Shown piece after piece: positions 19,775-30,052 of a stretch of DNA of 64,000 nt. The position numbers and the translations under genes are program-made. Numbering within the stretch: the stretch's first letter is position 1; every line of letters starts with the position of its first letter. Source of the stretch: Sphingobium sp. SYK-6 (GTDB lineage Bacteria > Pseudomonadota > Alphaproteobacteria > Sphingomonadales > Sphingomonadaceae); assembly GCF_000283515.1 (NCBI RefSeq), contig NC_015976.1:3937501-4001500 (forward strand), written 5' to 3'. The notes beneath the pieces are model-generated. The model worked only from the letters and a program-made list of their open reading frames with translations, was not told where the DNA came from and ran no database searches.

Positions 19775-22234
19775 ATGGTCCACCGCTTTCTTCTCACCGC
19801 CAGCACGCTCGCCACGGCGCTCCTGGCCGGCACCGCTGCCCTGGCGCAGGACTCCACGCCACCTCAGGACGATCCGACCGTGCCGCAGGCCGAGAGCCGC
19901 GCCGGCGAGATCGTCGTCACTGCGCGGCGGCGCAGCGAGAACGTGCAGGATGTTCCCATCGCCATCTCGGTGCTGGCAGGCGAGGCCCTCGATGCCCAGG
20001 GCGCCTACAATATCAACCGGCTCACCCAGTTGCAGCCCACCCTGCAGTTCTTCTCCACCAATCCGCGCAATACCTTCATCAACATTCGCGGGATCGGCGC
20101 GCCATTCGGCCTGACGAACGATGGTTTCGAGCAGGGCGTCGGCATCTACATCGACCAGGTCTATTACAACCGCATCGCCGCGGCGACGCTGGACTTTGTC
20201 GACGTCGAGCAGATCGAGGTGCTGCGCGGCCCGCAAGGCACGCTCTACGGAAAGAACACGACCGCCGGCGCCATCAACATCACAACGCGCCCGCCCAGCT
20301 TCGATTTCGAAGGCAAGGCCGAGATCTCCGTGGGCAATCTCGGCTTCAAGCAGGCCAAGGCTTCGGTATCCGGCCCGTTCAGCGATACGCTGGCGGCGCG
20401 CCTCAGCATCTCGAGCACGGATCGCCGGGGCACGATCTACAATGTGATGACCGACACATGGATCAACTCGCAGGATAATATCGGCATCCGGGGCGCGCTG
20501 CTGTGGAAACCGGGCGCGGACGTGCGCCTCACCCTGTCGGGCGACTGGAACCTTCAGGATCCGATCTGCTGCGGCCAGATCTATGCCCGTGTCGGCACGA
20601 CGCAGCGCGCGCTAAATCGGCAATATGCCGCCCTGACGGCCCTGTTCCCGGGATATCAGGTGCCCAGCACCAACCCCTTCGACCGCCTGACCGATCTCGA
20701 CGCCGATCTTTCGGCGCGCAACGAGCATGGCGGCCTTTCTGCCCGGCTGGAATGGGATCTCGGACCCGGCACGCTGACGTCGGTCACCGCCTGGCGCTAC
20801 TGGGACTGGGGGCCGAAGAATGACCGCGATTTCACGGGTCTCCCCGTCTACACGAAGGTCAACAATCCGACCAAGCAGAACCAGTATACGCAGGAACTGC
20901 GTTATGCCTACGCGGCGGACAAGCTCGACTTCGTGGTCGGCGCCTTCGCATTTTATCAGGAAATCCGCACCAGCGGCATCCAGGAGACCGGACCGGCAGC
21001 GAGTGCGTGGCTACTCGCACCGAGCAATGCCCTGTCGCGCAACCCGGCGGTGCTCAACGGCATCGTCGCGGAGAATGACATTCGTCTCGACAATCTCAGC
21101 CTGGCGACGTTCGGCAAGGTCAACTGGAAGGTCACGGACCGCCTGACCATTTCTCCCGGTGTGCGCGTGAATTACGACCGGAAGGACGGCGTCTATGATT
21201 CGGTAGTGACCGGTACCGCGTCCGACGGCACGCGCCAGCTCATCACCAACGATACGACGCATCCCTATTACAACGATCCGTGGACGGCGGCGCAGCGCGG
21301 AACGCAGGCTTCGCAGTTCTTCGAGCCGCGCTTCAGCGACTGGAACCTCTCCTACGACCTCAACCTGTCATATGAGCTGGCGCACGACGTGATGGCCTAT
21401 GCCACCTATGCGCGATCGTTCAAGACGGGGGGCATCAACCTCAACGGCGTGCCGAGCCGGGGTGATGGCACGCCGGCTCTCGAGGTCGCCCAGATCAAGC
21501 CCGAGAAAGTCGATCATTTCGAGGCGGGCATCAAGACGCAGTTCTGGAACCGTCGCGGCACCTTCAACGTCACCGGCTTCTGGACGGAGATCAAGGACTT
21601 CCAGGCCAGCGTCATCAGCAATGTGAGCGGCAGCAACGTGCTGCGCGGCTACCTTGCCAATGCGGAGAAGGTCCGCGTGCGCGGGATCGAGGCGGACTTC
21701 TCGGTCCGCCCGTCCGATCGCCTCAACGCCTATCTGAGCGGGGCCTTCACCGATCACGAGTTCAGGAAGTTCGTCGATGCGCCCTGCCCGCCCGAGCTGG
21801 CGGGCGGCGGGACCGGCACGCCGCCCGGACCGCCCGCAACCCCGGGCGCCAACAGCCCCGCCAATTGCGATGTCTCGGGGCAGTGGCTGCCCGGCATCTC
21901 CAAATGGGCATTCTCCTGGGGCGCCGAATACAACATTCCCGCCAGGGTCCTCGGCCGGCAGGGCCAGGCCTATCTTGGCTATGATGCGAGCTATCGCTCC
22001 AAATTCTCGTCCAACGCCTCCCGGTCGATCTACACGGATATCGACGGCTATTCGGTGCACAACTTCCGCCTCGGCTTCCGCACGGATGGCTTCGATCTGT
22101 TCGGCTGGGTGCGCAATGCGTTCGACGAGGATTACTTTGAATCGCTGGCGGTCACGCCCGGCAACACCGGCCTGATCTCCGCGCAGCTCGCCGACCCGCG
22201 CACCTGGGGCGGCACGATCCGCTTCTCGTTCTGA
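19775..22234 (+). CDS. TonB-dependent outer-membrane receptor
   Basis: An 819-residue receptor that imports a substrate across the outer membrane using TonB-ExbBD energy. Visible parts in order are a signal peptide (MVHRFLLTASTLATALLAG, cleavage near ALA-QD), a TonB-box-like GEIVVTARRR, the plug domain (DVPIAISVLAG to VEVLRGPQGTLYGKNTTAGAIN) and a 22-strand barrel ending in TIRFSF with terminal Phe. The ATG at 19775 follows AAGGGGA and starts the signal peptide. This receptor type in sphingomonads imports diverse organic substrates, not only siderophores. It lies upstream of the LysR and oxoprolinase-like genes and may serve that pathway (inference). Confidence 0.93.
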   Translation: MVHRFLLTASTLATALLAGTAALAQDSTPPQDDPTVPQAESRAGEIVVTARRRSENVQDVPIAISVLAGEALDAQGAYNINRLTQLQPTLQFFSTNPRNTFINIRGIGAPFGLTNDGFEQGVGIYIDQVYYNRIAAATLDFVDVEQIEVLRGPQGTLYGKNTTAGAINITTRPPSFDFEGKAEISVGNLGFKQAKASVSGPFSDTLAARLSISSTDRRGTIYNVMTDTWINSQDNIGIRGALLWKPGADVRLTLSGDWNLQDPICCGQIYARVGTTQRALNRQYAALTALFPGYQVPSTNPFDRLTDLDADLSARNEHGGLSARLEWDLGPGTLTSVTAWRYWDWGPKNDRDFTGLPVYTKVNNPTKQNQYTQELRYAYAADKLDFVVGAFAFYQEIRTSGIQETGPAASAWLLAPSNALSRNPAVLNGIVAENDIRLDNLSLATFGKVNWKVTDRLTISPGVRVNYDRKDGVYDSVVTGTASDGTRQLITNDTTHPYYNDPWTAAQRGTQASQFFEPRFSDWNLSYDLNLSYELAHDVMAYATYARSFKTGGINLNGVPSRGDGTPALEVAQIKPEKVDHFEAGIKTQFWNRRGTFNVTGFWTEIKDFQASVISNVSGSNVLRGYLANAEKVRVRGIEADFSVRPSDRLNAYLSGAFTDHEFRKFVDAPCPPELAGGGTGTPPGPPATPGANSPANCDVSGQWLPGISKWAFSWGAEYNIPARVLGRQGQAYLGYDASYRSKFSSNASRSIYTDIDGYSVHNFRLGFRTDGFDLFGWVRNAFDEDYFESLAVTPGNTGLISAQLADPRTWGGTIRFSF

Positions 22235-22308
22235 CCAGATGGGCTCCGATCATGCGGCAGCGATGCAGGTCGAAAGGTTGCGCATGCCCGCGGAGTCATA
22301 TTGAAAAT

Positions 22309-22343
22309 CGGAGCCGCGCCGGGACTGGGCCGGCGCGGCTCCG
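22309..22343 (+). terminator. Strong hairpin after the TonB-dependent receptor gene
   Basis: A perfect 14-base-pair stem (22309-22322 with 22330-22343) around a seven-base loop, 75 bases after the receptor stop. No T-run follows, but the stem is very stable. It separates the receptor transcript from the LysR gene. The rest of the 417-base gap holds the LysR promoter candidate and no credible gene. Confidence 0.65.
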
Positions 22344-22578
22344 TGCGACCCGTCAGCGCTGGACTCTCATGTGCGTCTTGACGAGAAACCGATCGACGAC
22401 CGGCACCGAGCCAAGGATCGCGGACGGCCCCACCCCCTGGGCCGCCACCCGACTGCCATCCCCCCGGCAGCCAGACTTCGCGATTGGCTCGACAGCCTCA
22501 TTCCGCAGCATCATTTTCGCCTTTCCGGCAGGTTCCGCGCCCCCTCGCTTCACCTGGGAATATAAGGCAGGCCTTTTG

Positions 22579-22609
22579 TTGACAAAGCAACTCATTAATG
22601 ACTTATTAA
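22579..22609 (+). promoter_or_regulatory. Candidate promoter of the LysR gene
   Basis: A consensus -35 TTGACA (22579-22584) and an AT-rich -10 region TTATTAA (22603-22609) are 18-19 bases apart, 43 bases before the LysR ATG. The two ATTAAT elements inside (22594-22599 and 22605-22610) could belong to an autoregulatory LysR site. Confidence 0.5.
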
Positions 22610-22651
22610 TCCCATAAGCCATTCCTTATCAGGGAGGGTTGGTAAGCGGCA

Positions 22652-23569
22652 ATGCGACGACAGGCTGGGGACTTCACCCTGCGTCAGCTCGACATCTTCG
22701 TGTCCGTCGCACGATCGGGCAGCTTTGCGCTCGCCGCCGACCAGCTCGGCATTTCCCAACCCGCCGTCAGCGATCATATGAGCACGCTCGAACGGCATCT
22801 GGGCTACAAGCTCTTCGACCGGCGGCGCGGGACCACGCCGGTCCTGACCCGCGAAGGCTTCGAGATGCTGCAGCGGGCCGAAACATTGCTCTCCGCCAGC
22901 CAGCCCCTGCGCGGCAAGGCGGCGCCCCGCGACGCGGAGGAAAAGACGACAATCCGCCTCTCCCTCGGCGATCGCTCCCGTGATCTCTTTCTCCGGTCCC
23001 TGATGGCCCGCATCTATACGGAGCTCCCGAACATCGAGGTCCAGATCGTCCCCGCCGTGGCACCGGGGCAGATCGCCACGGCGCTGGAGAAGCGGGACAT
23101 CGACCTGCTGCTATACACGATCGGCCGCCCGCCGCTGCGCCTGCCGAACACCCACGTCCTGGGCGACGTGCCCATCCTGCTGGTCGGCGCGCCCGAGACC
23201 GTCCATCTGCTGGAGACGGGGAGGCTGGCCGTGGAGGATCTTCAGTTCATCCTCCCCGATTTCGGCGGCGCGGCTGAACACTGGCTGGAGCGACAACTCA
23301 ACGCGGCCGGCATCCGCCCGCGCCGCCCGGTGCGCTATCTGGATTTTCCGGACGTCATCCAGACCATCGTCGAGGAGGGCCTGGGCGTCTCGATCCTCAC
23401 GGAGGAACAGGTCGCGCCCGCCCTCGCGGAAGGGCGGCTTGTGCGCTTTGGCCCCGAGCTGGAGCCGATGCGACGGATCATTGCACGGTCGCCGCGTGCG
23501 CCACGCGCAGTCGATGCGCTGGAACAGCTTCTGATTACCGAGATCAGTCGCCAGCTGCGTCACCGCTGA
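22652..23569 (+). CDS. LysR-family transcriptional regulator
   Basis: A 305-residue regulator. The winged HTH is at about residues 9-66 ([40 protein letters not shown] is the characteristic opening). A LysR substrate-binding domain spans about residues 95-295. It lies 77 bases upstream of the oxoprolinase-like gene on the same strand. LysR genes are more often divergent from their targets, but control of this cluster by a cyclic-amide or amino-acid inducer is the simplest idea (inference). Confidence 0.92.
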   Translation: MRRQAGDFTLRQLDIFVSVARSGSFALAADQLGISQPAVSDHMSTLERHLGYKLFDRRRGTTPVLTREGFEMLQRAETLLSASQPLRGKAAPRDAEEKTTIRLSLGDRSRDLFLRSLMARIYTELPNIEVQIVPAVAPGQIATALEKRDIDLLLYTIGRPPLRLPNTHVLGDVPILLVGAPETVHLLETGRLAVEDLQFILPDFGGAAEHWLERQLNAAGIRPRRPVRYLDFPDVIQTIVEEGLGVSILTEEQVAPALAEGRLVRFGPELEPMRRIIARSPRAPRAVDALEQLLITEISRQLRHR

Positions 23570-23646
23570 CACGCGCCGGGCGCGCAGCCGGCTCGGGATC
23601 GGCAGATGTTTCCATCCGCCGGAAAAATACTCTAGGCAGAGCATCC

Positions 23647-26600
23647 ATGACAATCGGGCGCTGGCAGTTCTGGGTGGATCGCGGGGGCACTTTCACCGAT
23701 GTGATCGCGCGCGCGCCGGACGGGCGCATCGTCACCGCCAAGCTGCTTTCCGAAAATCCGGAACACTATCGCGATGCTGCCGTCGCTGCGATGCGGCGGA
23801 TCATGGGCGTGGCGCACGGACCGCTGCCGGCGGCCGACATCCGCGTGGGCACCACCGTCGCCACCAACGCGCTGCTGGAGCGCAAGGGCGAACCGACCGC
23901 GCTGGTCATCACGCGCGGTTTCGGCGATGCGCTCCGCATCGGCTACCAGGAGCGGCCCGAACTGTTCGCGCGGCATATCGTGCGGCCGGAGCCGGTCCAC
24001 GCCGCCGTCATCGAAGTGACCGAACGGGTGAGCGCGGCCGGCGAGGTGCTTCTCGCGCTCGACGAGGCAATGGCGCGCGCGGATCTGCGGCGCGCTTATG
24101 ATTCTGGCCTACGCGCCGTCGCCATCGTGCTGATGCACGGCTATCGCTACACGGCGCATGAAGCGAAGCTGGCGCGCATCGCGCGCGAGATCGGCTTCAC
24201 GCAGGTTTCGGTAAGCCATGACGTCGCGCCTCTCATCCGGCTGGTCGGGCGGGGCGACACGACACTGGTGGATGCCTATCTCTCACCCGTGCTGCGCCGC
24301 TATGTCGAGGCACTGCGGGGCGAGGCGGGCCCGGCCGTCGACGCACTGTTCATGCAGTCCAATGGCGGCCTGACGGCGGCGAGCGCCTTTCACGGCAAGG
24401 ATGCGATCCTCTCGGGGCCCGCGGGCGGCATCGTCGGCATGGCCCGCACCGCGCACATAGCGGGGATCGATCATGTAATCGGCTTCGACATGGGCGGCAC
24501 CTCCACGGACGTCTCCCACTTCGCGGGCCAGTATGAGCGGGACAGCGAGACGATGATCGCCGGCGCACGCATCCGGGCGCCAATCATGCGCATCCATACC
24601 GTCGCGGCGGGCGGCGGATCGATCTGCGGGTTCGACGGCACGCGCTTCTTCGTGGGGCCGGAATCGGCCGGCGCGGTGCCCGGCCCGGCCTGCTACCGGC
24701 GCGGCGGCCCGCTCACCGTGACCGACTGCAATGTGATGCTTGGCAAGATCGTGCCGCATCATTTCCCCAGCGTGTTCGGGCCGTCGGGCGACCAGCCCCT
24801 CGACGCCGCCGTGGTGCGCGACATGTTCGGCGCACTCGTCGAGGAAGTGCGCAGGGCGACCGGCCGCGTGCTCAGCCCGGAACAGGCCGCCGAAGGGTTC
24901 ATCGCCATCGCCGTCGCCAACATGGCGAACGCGATCAAGACCATCTCCGTCCAGCGTGGCCATGACGTGACGCGCTACACGCTCGCCTGCTTCGGCGGCG
25001 CGGGTGGGCAGCATGCCTGCCTCGTGGCCGATGCGCTCGGCATGGACCGGGTGATGATCCATCCGCTCGCAGGCGTGCTCTCGGCATATGGCATGGGGCT
25101 GGCCGACCGGCGCGAGGTGCGCGAGCGCACGGTGAGCCTGTCGCTGGACCGTACCACCGGCCCGGCGGATCTGGCCGCGTCCATCGCCGCACTCGGCCAT
25201 GCCGCGGAAGCAGCGCTGCGCGCGCAGGGTGTCGAGGGGCCCTTGCATCGAGAAGCGGCCGTGATGCTCCGTCTCGAGGGCACCGACAGCCTCATCGAAG
25301 TGCCGCATGGTCCGCTCGCGGACATGAAGGCAGCGTTCGAGGCGGCCTATCGCGAACGTTTCGGCTTCGTCGGTTCGGCACCGCTGGTCGCCGAGATGAT
25401 CCGCGTCGAGGCGGTGCTGCCGGGCGATACCGCAGGCGCGCTCGACCTGCCGATGCCGGCGCAGTCCGCGCCGCCGATCGAGACTGTGGGCACCTTTATG
25501 GCAGGCATGGCGCATGATGCGCCGCTCTATGATCGGGCCCAGCTCGCCATCGGCTTCAGGGTGGAGGGGCCCGCGATCATCATCGATACGGTCTCCACCA
25601 CCATTGTCGAGCCGGGCTGGCGCGCGCAGGTCCATGACGAGGGATCATTACTGCTCACCCGCTATCTGCCGCGCGTGCAGGAAAAGGCGGACGACAGGCA
25701 GGCCGACCCGGTGCGGCTGGAGATCATGGGCGGACTGTTCATGGCGATTGCCGAGGAAATGGGCGCGGCCCTTCAGCACAGCGCGTCCTCCGTCAACATT
25801 CGCGAGCGGCTGGATTTTTCCTGCGCATTGTTCGACGCGCAGGGCAATCTCGTCGCCAACGCGCCACACATGCCGGTGCATCTGGGCTCGATGGGCGAAA
25901 GCGTGCGCACCATCCTGCGGCGGCGCGGGGACGGGCGCGACGGGCGCGGCATTCGCCGGGGCGATGCCTATGCGCTGAACGCGCCTTATGAAGGCGGCAC
26001 GCATCTGCCGGATATCACCGTCATCATGCCGGTGTTCGTCGACGCTTCGGATGCCGCCCCGGCCTATTTCGTGGCGGCGCGCGGCCATCATGCGGACATT
26101 GGCGGCATCACCCCGGGATCGATGCCGCCGGGCAGCACCAGCGTCGAGGAAGAAGGCGTGCTGCTCGACAATGTGCTGATCGTGGCGGACGGGCGTTTTC
26201 TCGATGCGGAGATTTCCGCCCTGCTGGGGTCGGGCCGCTGGCCCTCCCGCAACATCGGACAGAATCTGGCGGACCTGAAGGCGCAGGTCGCAGCCTGCGC
26301 GAAAGGCGCGGCCGAGTTGCGCCGCATCAGCGCCGAGCAGGGCGCGGATGTGGTCGCTGCTTATATGGGCCATTGCCAGGCGCAGGCCGAGGAAGCGGTT
26401 CGTCGCCTGATCGCGGGGCTTGGCGACGGGCATTTCCGCTATGCCATGGACAATGGCGCGCAGGTGACGGTCCGCGTCAGCATCGACCGTGATGCGCGCG
26501 CGGTCACCATCGATTTCACCGGCACCAGCGCGCAGCTTCCTGGCAACTTCAATGCGCCATTGCCGGTGGTGCGTGCCGCGGTGCTTTACGTGCTGCGCAC

Positions 26601-27249
26601 CATGCTGGACGATCCCATTCCCATGAACGAGGGCTGCCTGCGGCCGGTGACGCTCATCGTTCCGGAAGGCTCGATGCTGCATCCGCGTCATCCTGCGGCC
26701 GTGGTGGCAGGCAATGTCGAGACCAGCCAGGTGGTGACGGATGCGCTGTTCGGGGCATTCGGCGCCATGGCGGCCGCGCAGGGAACCATGAACAACTTCA
26801 CGTTCGGCAATGCCCGCCATCAATATTACGAAACCATCGCCGGTGGCTCCGGCGCCGGTCCGGATTTCGACGGCACCAGCGTCGTCCAGACGCACATGAC
26901 CAACAGCCGCCTCACCGACCCCGAGATCCTGGAGACCCGTTTTCCGGTTCTGCTCGAGAGCTTTGCCATCCGCCGCGGCTCCGGCGGAGCCGGCGCTCAT
27001 CGGGGCGGCGACGGGGCCGTGCGGCGCATCCGCTTCCGCGAAGCGATGACCGCGGGCATCCTTTCCAACCGTCGCGCTGTCCCACCGTTCGGGCTGGCGG
27101 GTGGAGAGCCCGGCGCGCCGGGCGCGAACCGGGTCGAGCGGGCGGACGGCAGTGTCGAATCGCTGGGTGCGACAGCGGCAGTGGAGATGGCACCGGGCGA
27201 CGTCTTCGTCATCGAGACGCCCGGCGGCGGCGGCTATGGCAAGGCATGA
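23647..27249 (+). CDS. Hydantoinase/5-oxoprolinase-family fusion (HyuA-HyuB type)
   Basis: A 1200-residue ATP-dependent cyclic-amide hydrolase in which both subunits are fused, as in eukaryotic 5-oxoprolinase. HyuA-type half (about 1-670): N-terminal DRGGTFTDV phosphate loop, then [14 protein letters not shown], then the [18 protein letters not shown] block. HyuB-type half (about 680-1198): the opening [20 protein letters not shown], then [21 protein letters not shown], then [15 protein letters not shown], ending in ETPGGGGYG. Possible substrates are 5-oxoproline, hydantoins or N-methylhydantoin; the family does not allow choosing. The neighbouring DUF969/DUF979/DUF2891 genes favour 5-oxoproline. 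It follows a LysR regulator gene. Confidence 0.92.
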   Translation: MTIGRWQFWVDRGGTFTDVIARAPDGRIVTAKLLSENPEHYRDAAVAAMRRIMGVAHGPLPAADIRVGTTVATNALLERKGEPTALVITRGFGDALRIGYQERPELFARHIVRPEPVHAAVIEVTERVSAAGEVLLALDEAMARADLRRAYDSGLRAVAIVLMHGYRYTAHEAKLARIAREIGFTQVSVSHDVAPLIRLVGRGDTTLVDAYLSPVLRRYVEALRGEAGPAVDALFMQSNGGLTAASAFHGKDAILSGPAGGIVGMARTAHIAGIDHVIGFDMGGTSTDVSHFAGQYERDSETMIAGARIRAPIMRIHTVAAGGGSICGFDGTRFFVGPESAGAVPGPACYRRGGPLTVTDCNVMLGKIVPHHFPSVFGPSGDQPLDAAVVRDMFGALVEEVRRATGRVLSPEQAAEGFIAIAVANMANAIKTISVQRGHDVTRYTLACFGGAGGQHACLVADALGMDRVMIHPLAGVLSAYGMGLADRREVRERTVSLSLDRTTGPADLAASIAALGHAAEAALRAQGVEGPLHREAAVMLRLEGTDSLIEVPHGPLADMKAAFEAAYRERFGFVGSAPLVAEMIRVEAVLPGDTAGALDLPMPAQSAPPIETVGTFMAGMAHDAPLYDRAQLAIGFRVEGPAIIIDTVSTTIVEPGWRAQVHDEGSLLLTRYLPRVQEKADDRQADPVRLEIMGGLFMAIAEEMGAALQHSASSVNIRERLDFSCALFDAQGNLVANAPHMPVHLGSMGESVRTILRRRGDGRDGRGIRRGDAYALNAPYEGGTHLPDITVIMPVFVDASDAAPAYFVAARGHHADIGGITPGSMPPGSTSVEEEGVLLDNVLIVADGRFLDAEISALLGSGRWPSRNIGQNLADLKAQVAACAKGAAELRRISAEQGADVVAAYMGHCQAQAEEAVRRLIAGLGDGHFRYAMDNGAQVTVRVSIDRDARAVTIDFTGTSAQLPGNFNAPLPVVRAAVLYVLRTMLDDPIPMNEGCLRPVTLIVPEGSMLHPRHPAAVVAGNVETSQVVTDALFGAFGAMAAAQGTMNNFTFGNARHQYYETIAGGSGAGPDFDGTSVVQTHMTNSRLTDPEILETRFPVLLESFAIRRGSGGAGAHRGGDGAVRRIRFREAMTAGILSNRRAVPPFGLAGGEPGAPGANRVERADGSVESLGATAAVEMAPGDVFVIETPGGGGYGKA

Positions 27250-27329
27250 TCCGCTCACGCCACCATGCGACTGTTGGCTGGATGCAATGGCAAAAGCCAT
27301 GACGGCCGAAAAAAGGGGGCGCTGACATC

Positions 27330-28016
27330 ATGTGGGTATTGCTTGGCATTGCGGTGATCGTCGTGGGCTTCATGCTCCGCTTCAATCCGCTGCTCGTCAT
27401 CATGGTCTCGGCGCTGGTGACGGGGCTGGCCGCCGGGCTCGATCCGGTCGCCATCGTCTCCGCTTTCGGCAAGGCCTTCAACGAGACCCGCTATGTCAGC
27501 ATCATCTGGATCGTCCTGCCAGTCATCGGCCTGCTCGAGGCCTATGGGCTGCAGGAACGGGCCAAGGCGCTGATCGGTGGGCTGAGAGGCGCCACGGTCG
27601 GCAAGCTCCTCACCGGCTATCTGCTCCTGCGACAGGCGACGGCGGCGATCGGCCTCACCTCGGTTGCCGGACATCCCCAGACGGTGCGTCCGCTGGTGGC
27701 GCCGATGGCGCAGGCCGCCGCCGAGGCGCAGGCAGGCGACCTGCCCGAAGAGATGCGCGAGGAAATCAAGGGCTGGTCCGCGGCGACGGACAATGTCGGC
27801 CTCTTCTTCGGCGAGGATATCTTCCTCGCCATCGGGTCGATCCTGCTCATCGTCGGCCTGCTCGACCAATATGGCATTCATGTCCAGCCGCTCCAGCTTT
27901 CCCTCTGGGCGATCCCTACGGCGATCAGTGCCTTCCTCATCCACGGTTTCCGGCTCTGGCGGCTCGACCGGCGCGTCAGTGCCCTGAAGGCCGAAGGGAC
28001 GGAGACCCGGTCATGA
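27330..28016 (+). CDS. DUF969 membrane protein (putative transporter subunit)
   Basis: A 228-residue inner-membrane protein of the DUF969 family with about five or six hydrophobic segments (LLGIAVIVVGFML and IIWIVLPVIGLLEAYGL among them). The loop RQATAAIGLTSVAGHPQTVRPLVAPMA and the later TDNVGLFFGEDIFLAIGSI are conserved-looking polar blocks. DUF969 genes are regularly paired with DUF979 genes; the pair is thought to form a two-component permease. Its stop overlaps the next start (ATGA). The link to a cyclic amide or 5-oxoproline is inferred from the upstream oxoprolinase-like gene. Confidence 0.88.
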   Translation: MWVLLGIAVIVVGFMLRFNPLLVIMVSALVTGLAAGLDPVAIVSAFGKAFNETRYVSIIWIVLPVIGLLEAYGLQERAKALIGGLRGATVGKLLTGYLLLRQATAAIGLTSVAGHPQTVRPLVAPMAQAAAEAQAGDLPEEMREEIKGWSAATDNVGLFFGEDIFLAIGSILLIVGLLDQYGIHVQPLQLSLWAIPTAISAFLIHGFRLWRLDRRVSALKAEGTETRS

Positions 28017-28954
28017 TCACGCTTGGCTGGGTCTATGTGCTGGCGGGCGGGGCGTTCGCGGCATTCGCACTGCTGGGCCTCTTCGACCATGCCAATCCGA
28101 AGCGGTTTGGCAATGCCGCCTTCTGGGGCCTGATGGCACTCAGCATGTGGGCTGGCGACTTTCTGGGTGACCTGGGCAACGGGCTGCTCGTGCTCGCGCT
28201 GGTTGCCATTGCCGGGATCGGCGCACTGGGCCGGAGCAGCGGCGGGGACGTGGCCCCCGCCCTGCGCGCGGAGCGCAGCCACCGCTTCGGCAACGGGCTG
28301 TTCCTGATCGCCCTGGTCATTCCGGCGAGCGCCCTGCTCGGCACCGTCGCCCTACGCCATTTGCCGACGCTCATCGATGTGAAGCAGGTGACGCTCATCA
28401 GCCTCGCTCTGGGTGTGCTGCTGGCGCTCGCTTATGGCCATGCCCGCCTGCGCGCCGCGCCGATGCTGCCTTTGCAGCAGGGCCGGCGGCTGATGGATCA
28501 GGTCGGCTGGGCGGCGATCCTGCCACAGATGCTCGCCAGCCTGGGCGCCGTGTTCGCACTCGCCGGAGTGGGCGAGGCGGTGGGCGGCATCATCCAGCTT
28601 GCCATCCCCGAGGGCAGCCTGCTCGGCGCCGTGATCGCCTTCGGCCTCGGCATGGCGCTCTTCACCATCGTGATGGGCAATGCCTTCGCTGCCTTTCCGG
28701 TGATGATCGCCGCGATCGGCATGCCACTGCTCATCACGCGCTACGGCGGCGACCCCACCATCATATCCGCCATCGGCATGCTCGCCGGCTTCTGCGGCAC
28801 GCTGATGACGCCGATGGCCGCCAACTTCAATCTCGTGCCCGCGGCATTGCTGGAGCTGAAGGACGAATATGGCGTGATCCGCCGCCAGATCGGCACCGCC
28901 CTCCCATTGCTCGCTGTCAACATCGCGCTCATCTATCTACTGGCTTTCCGATGA
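28013..28954 (+). CDS. DUF979 membrane protein (putative transporter subunit)
   Basis: A 313-residue polytopic membrane protein of the DUF979 family, partner of the DUF969 protein. About eight to nine hydrophobic segments are visible. The polar stretch MGNAFAAFPVMIAAIGMP and the segment GFCGTLMTPMAANFNLVPAALLELKDEYGVI resemble ion-coupled permease cores. The start ATG overlaps the DUF969 stop and its own stop overlaps the DUF2891 start, both by four bases, so the three genes are coupled. Transport is inferred from topology and context, not shown. Confidence 0.88.
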   Translation: MITLGWVYVLAGGAFAAFALLGLFDHANPKRFGNAAFWGLMALSMWAGDFLGDLGNGLLVLALVAIAGIGALGRSSGGDVAPALRAERSHRFGNGLFLIALVIPASALLGTVALRHLPTLIDVKQVTLISLALGVLLALAYGHARLRAAPMLPLQQGRRLMDQVGWAAILPQMLASLGAVFALAGVGEAVGGIIQLAIPEGSLLGAVIAFGLGMALFTIVMGNAFAAFPVMIAAIGMPLLITRYGGDPTIISAIGMLAGFCGTLMTPMAANFNLVPAALLELKDEYGVIRRQIGTALPLLAVNIALIYLLAFR

Positions 28955-29943
28955 CAGATCTCACCCCCGACATCGCGTCCCGCTTCGCGCGCCTCACGCT
29001 TGGCCATCTCGGCCGGCAATATCCCTACAAGATGGATCTGGTGATGAACGGCCCGGAAGACGCGCGGCCACCCATCACCCACAATCCCATCTTCCATGGC
29101 AGCTTCGATTGGCATAGCTGCGTGCATGGCTGGTGGCAGGTCATGCGCCTGATGCGGCTCTTCCCGGCCATGCCGGAAGCCGCCGAGATCCGCGCGCGGG
29201 CCGACGCCATGCTGGTGCCGGACAAGGTCGCGGGCGAGATCGCCTGGTTCGAGCGGCCCAATGGCGGCAATGCCTCCCGGCCCTATGGCTGGGCCTGGCT
29301 GCTCGCGCTGCACCATGAGCTGGCGCAGCATGACGCACCCTGGGCGGAGGCCATCGAGCCGCTGGCCCGCAATCTTGCCGGCCGTCTCGCCAGTCATCTG
29401 CCCAAGCTCACTTATCCGATCCGCGTCGGCACGCATTTCAACTCCAGCTTCGCGCTCACGCTGGCGCATCGCTGGGCGGAAGAGCGCGACCCGTCACTGC
29501 GGACGATGATCGAGCAGCGCGCACGGGACTGGTTCATGGAGGATCGCGATTGCCAGGCCTGGGAGCCGGGCGGTGACGAGTTCCTCTCCTCTGCCCTGTG
29601 CGAAGCCCTGCTGATGAGCCGCGTGCTGCCACGGGAAGAATTCGCACGCTGGTTCGGGGCATTCCTGCCCCGCGCCGCGTCGGGCCAGCCCGCGACGCTT
29701 TTCACGCCTGCTTTCGTCTCGGATCGCAGCGACGGGAAGATTGCGCATCTCGACGGCCTCAACCTGTCCCGGGCATGGTGCTGGCGCGCCATTGGCGCCC
29801 GGCTCGCGCCCCATCCGCTGGAGGCTGTCATCGCGCCGGTGCTGCAGGCTCATCTCGATGCCAGCCTGCCGCATGTCGCGGGTGACTATATGGGAGAGCA
29901 CTGGCTCGCGACCTATGCCCTGCTGGCGCTCGGCAGCGACTGA
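28951..29943 (+). CDS. DUF2891 domain protein
   Basis: A 330-residue soluble protein of the DUF2891 family. The opening LTPDIASRFARLTLGHLGRQYPYKMDLVMN is followed by the motif FHGSFDWHSCVHGWWQVMR. Trp/His/Glu-rich blocks YGWAWLLALHHEL, RVGTHFNSSFALTLA, CQAWEPGGDEFLSSALCEALLM and GDYMGEHWLATYALLAL suggest an alpha/alpha barrel with an acidic catalytic pocket (inference). No signal peptide is seen. It is translationally coupled to the DUF979 gene, implying a role in the same cyclic-amide pathway. Activity unknown. Confidence 0.85.
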   Translation: MTDLTPDIASRFARLTLGHLGRQYPYKMDLVMNGPEDARPPITHNPIFHGSFDWHSCVHGWWQVMRLMRLFPAMPEAAEIRARADAMLVPDKVAGEIAWFERPNGGNASRPYGWAWLLALHHELAQHDAPWAEAIEPLARNLAGRLASHLPKLTYPIRVGTHFNSSFALTLAHRWAEERDPSLRTMIEQRARDWFMEDRDCQAWEPGGDEFLSSALCEALLMSRVLPREEFARWFGAFLPRAASGQPATLFTPAFVSDRSDGKIAHLDGLNLSRAWCWRAIGARLAPHPLEAVIAPVLQAHLDASLPHVAGDYMGEHWLATYALLALGSD

Positions 29944-29979
29944 ACGGCCCCAACCTCTCCATCGAGGCTGCATGCCTCC

Positions 29980-29987
29980 TTAACCAT
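29980..29987 (+). promoter_or_regulatory. TTAACCAT motif before the autotransporter gene
   Basis: TTAACCAT lies 66 bases before the autotransporter ATG, and resembles a half-site of the alphaproteobacterial cell-cycle regulator CtrA (TTAA-N7-TTAAC). Only one half is present, so a function is tentative. Confidence 0.25.
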
Positions 29988-30052
29988 CCTGCTATAGCGT
30001 GAAGCGCCGAAACGCCCGGGGGGGATTCGGGCGGACGGGGAGCATGAGCAGC

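Noticed and set aside
25648..27300. A 550-codon minus-strand frame opposite the oxoprolinase-like gene
   Set aside because: Mirror of the HyuB half in GC-rich sequence, Arg/His-rich, no ribosome site.
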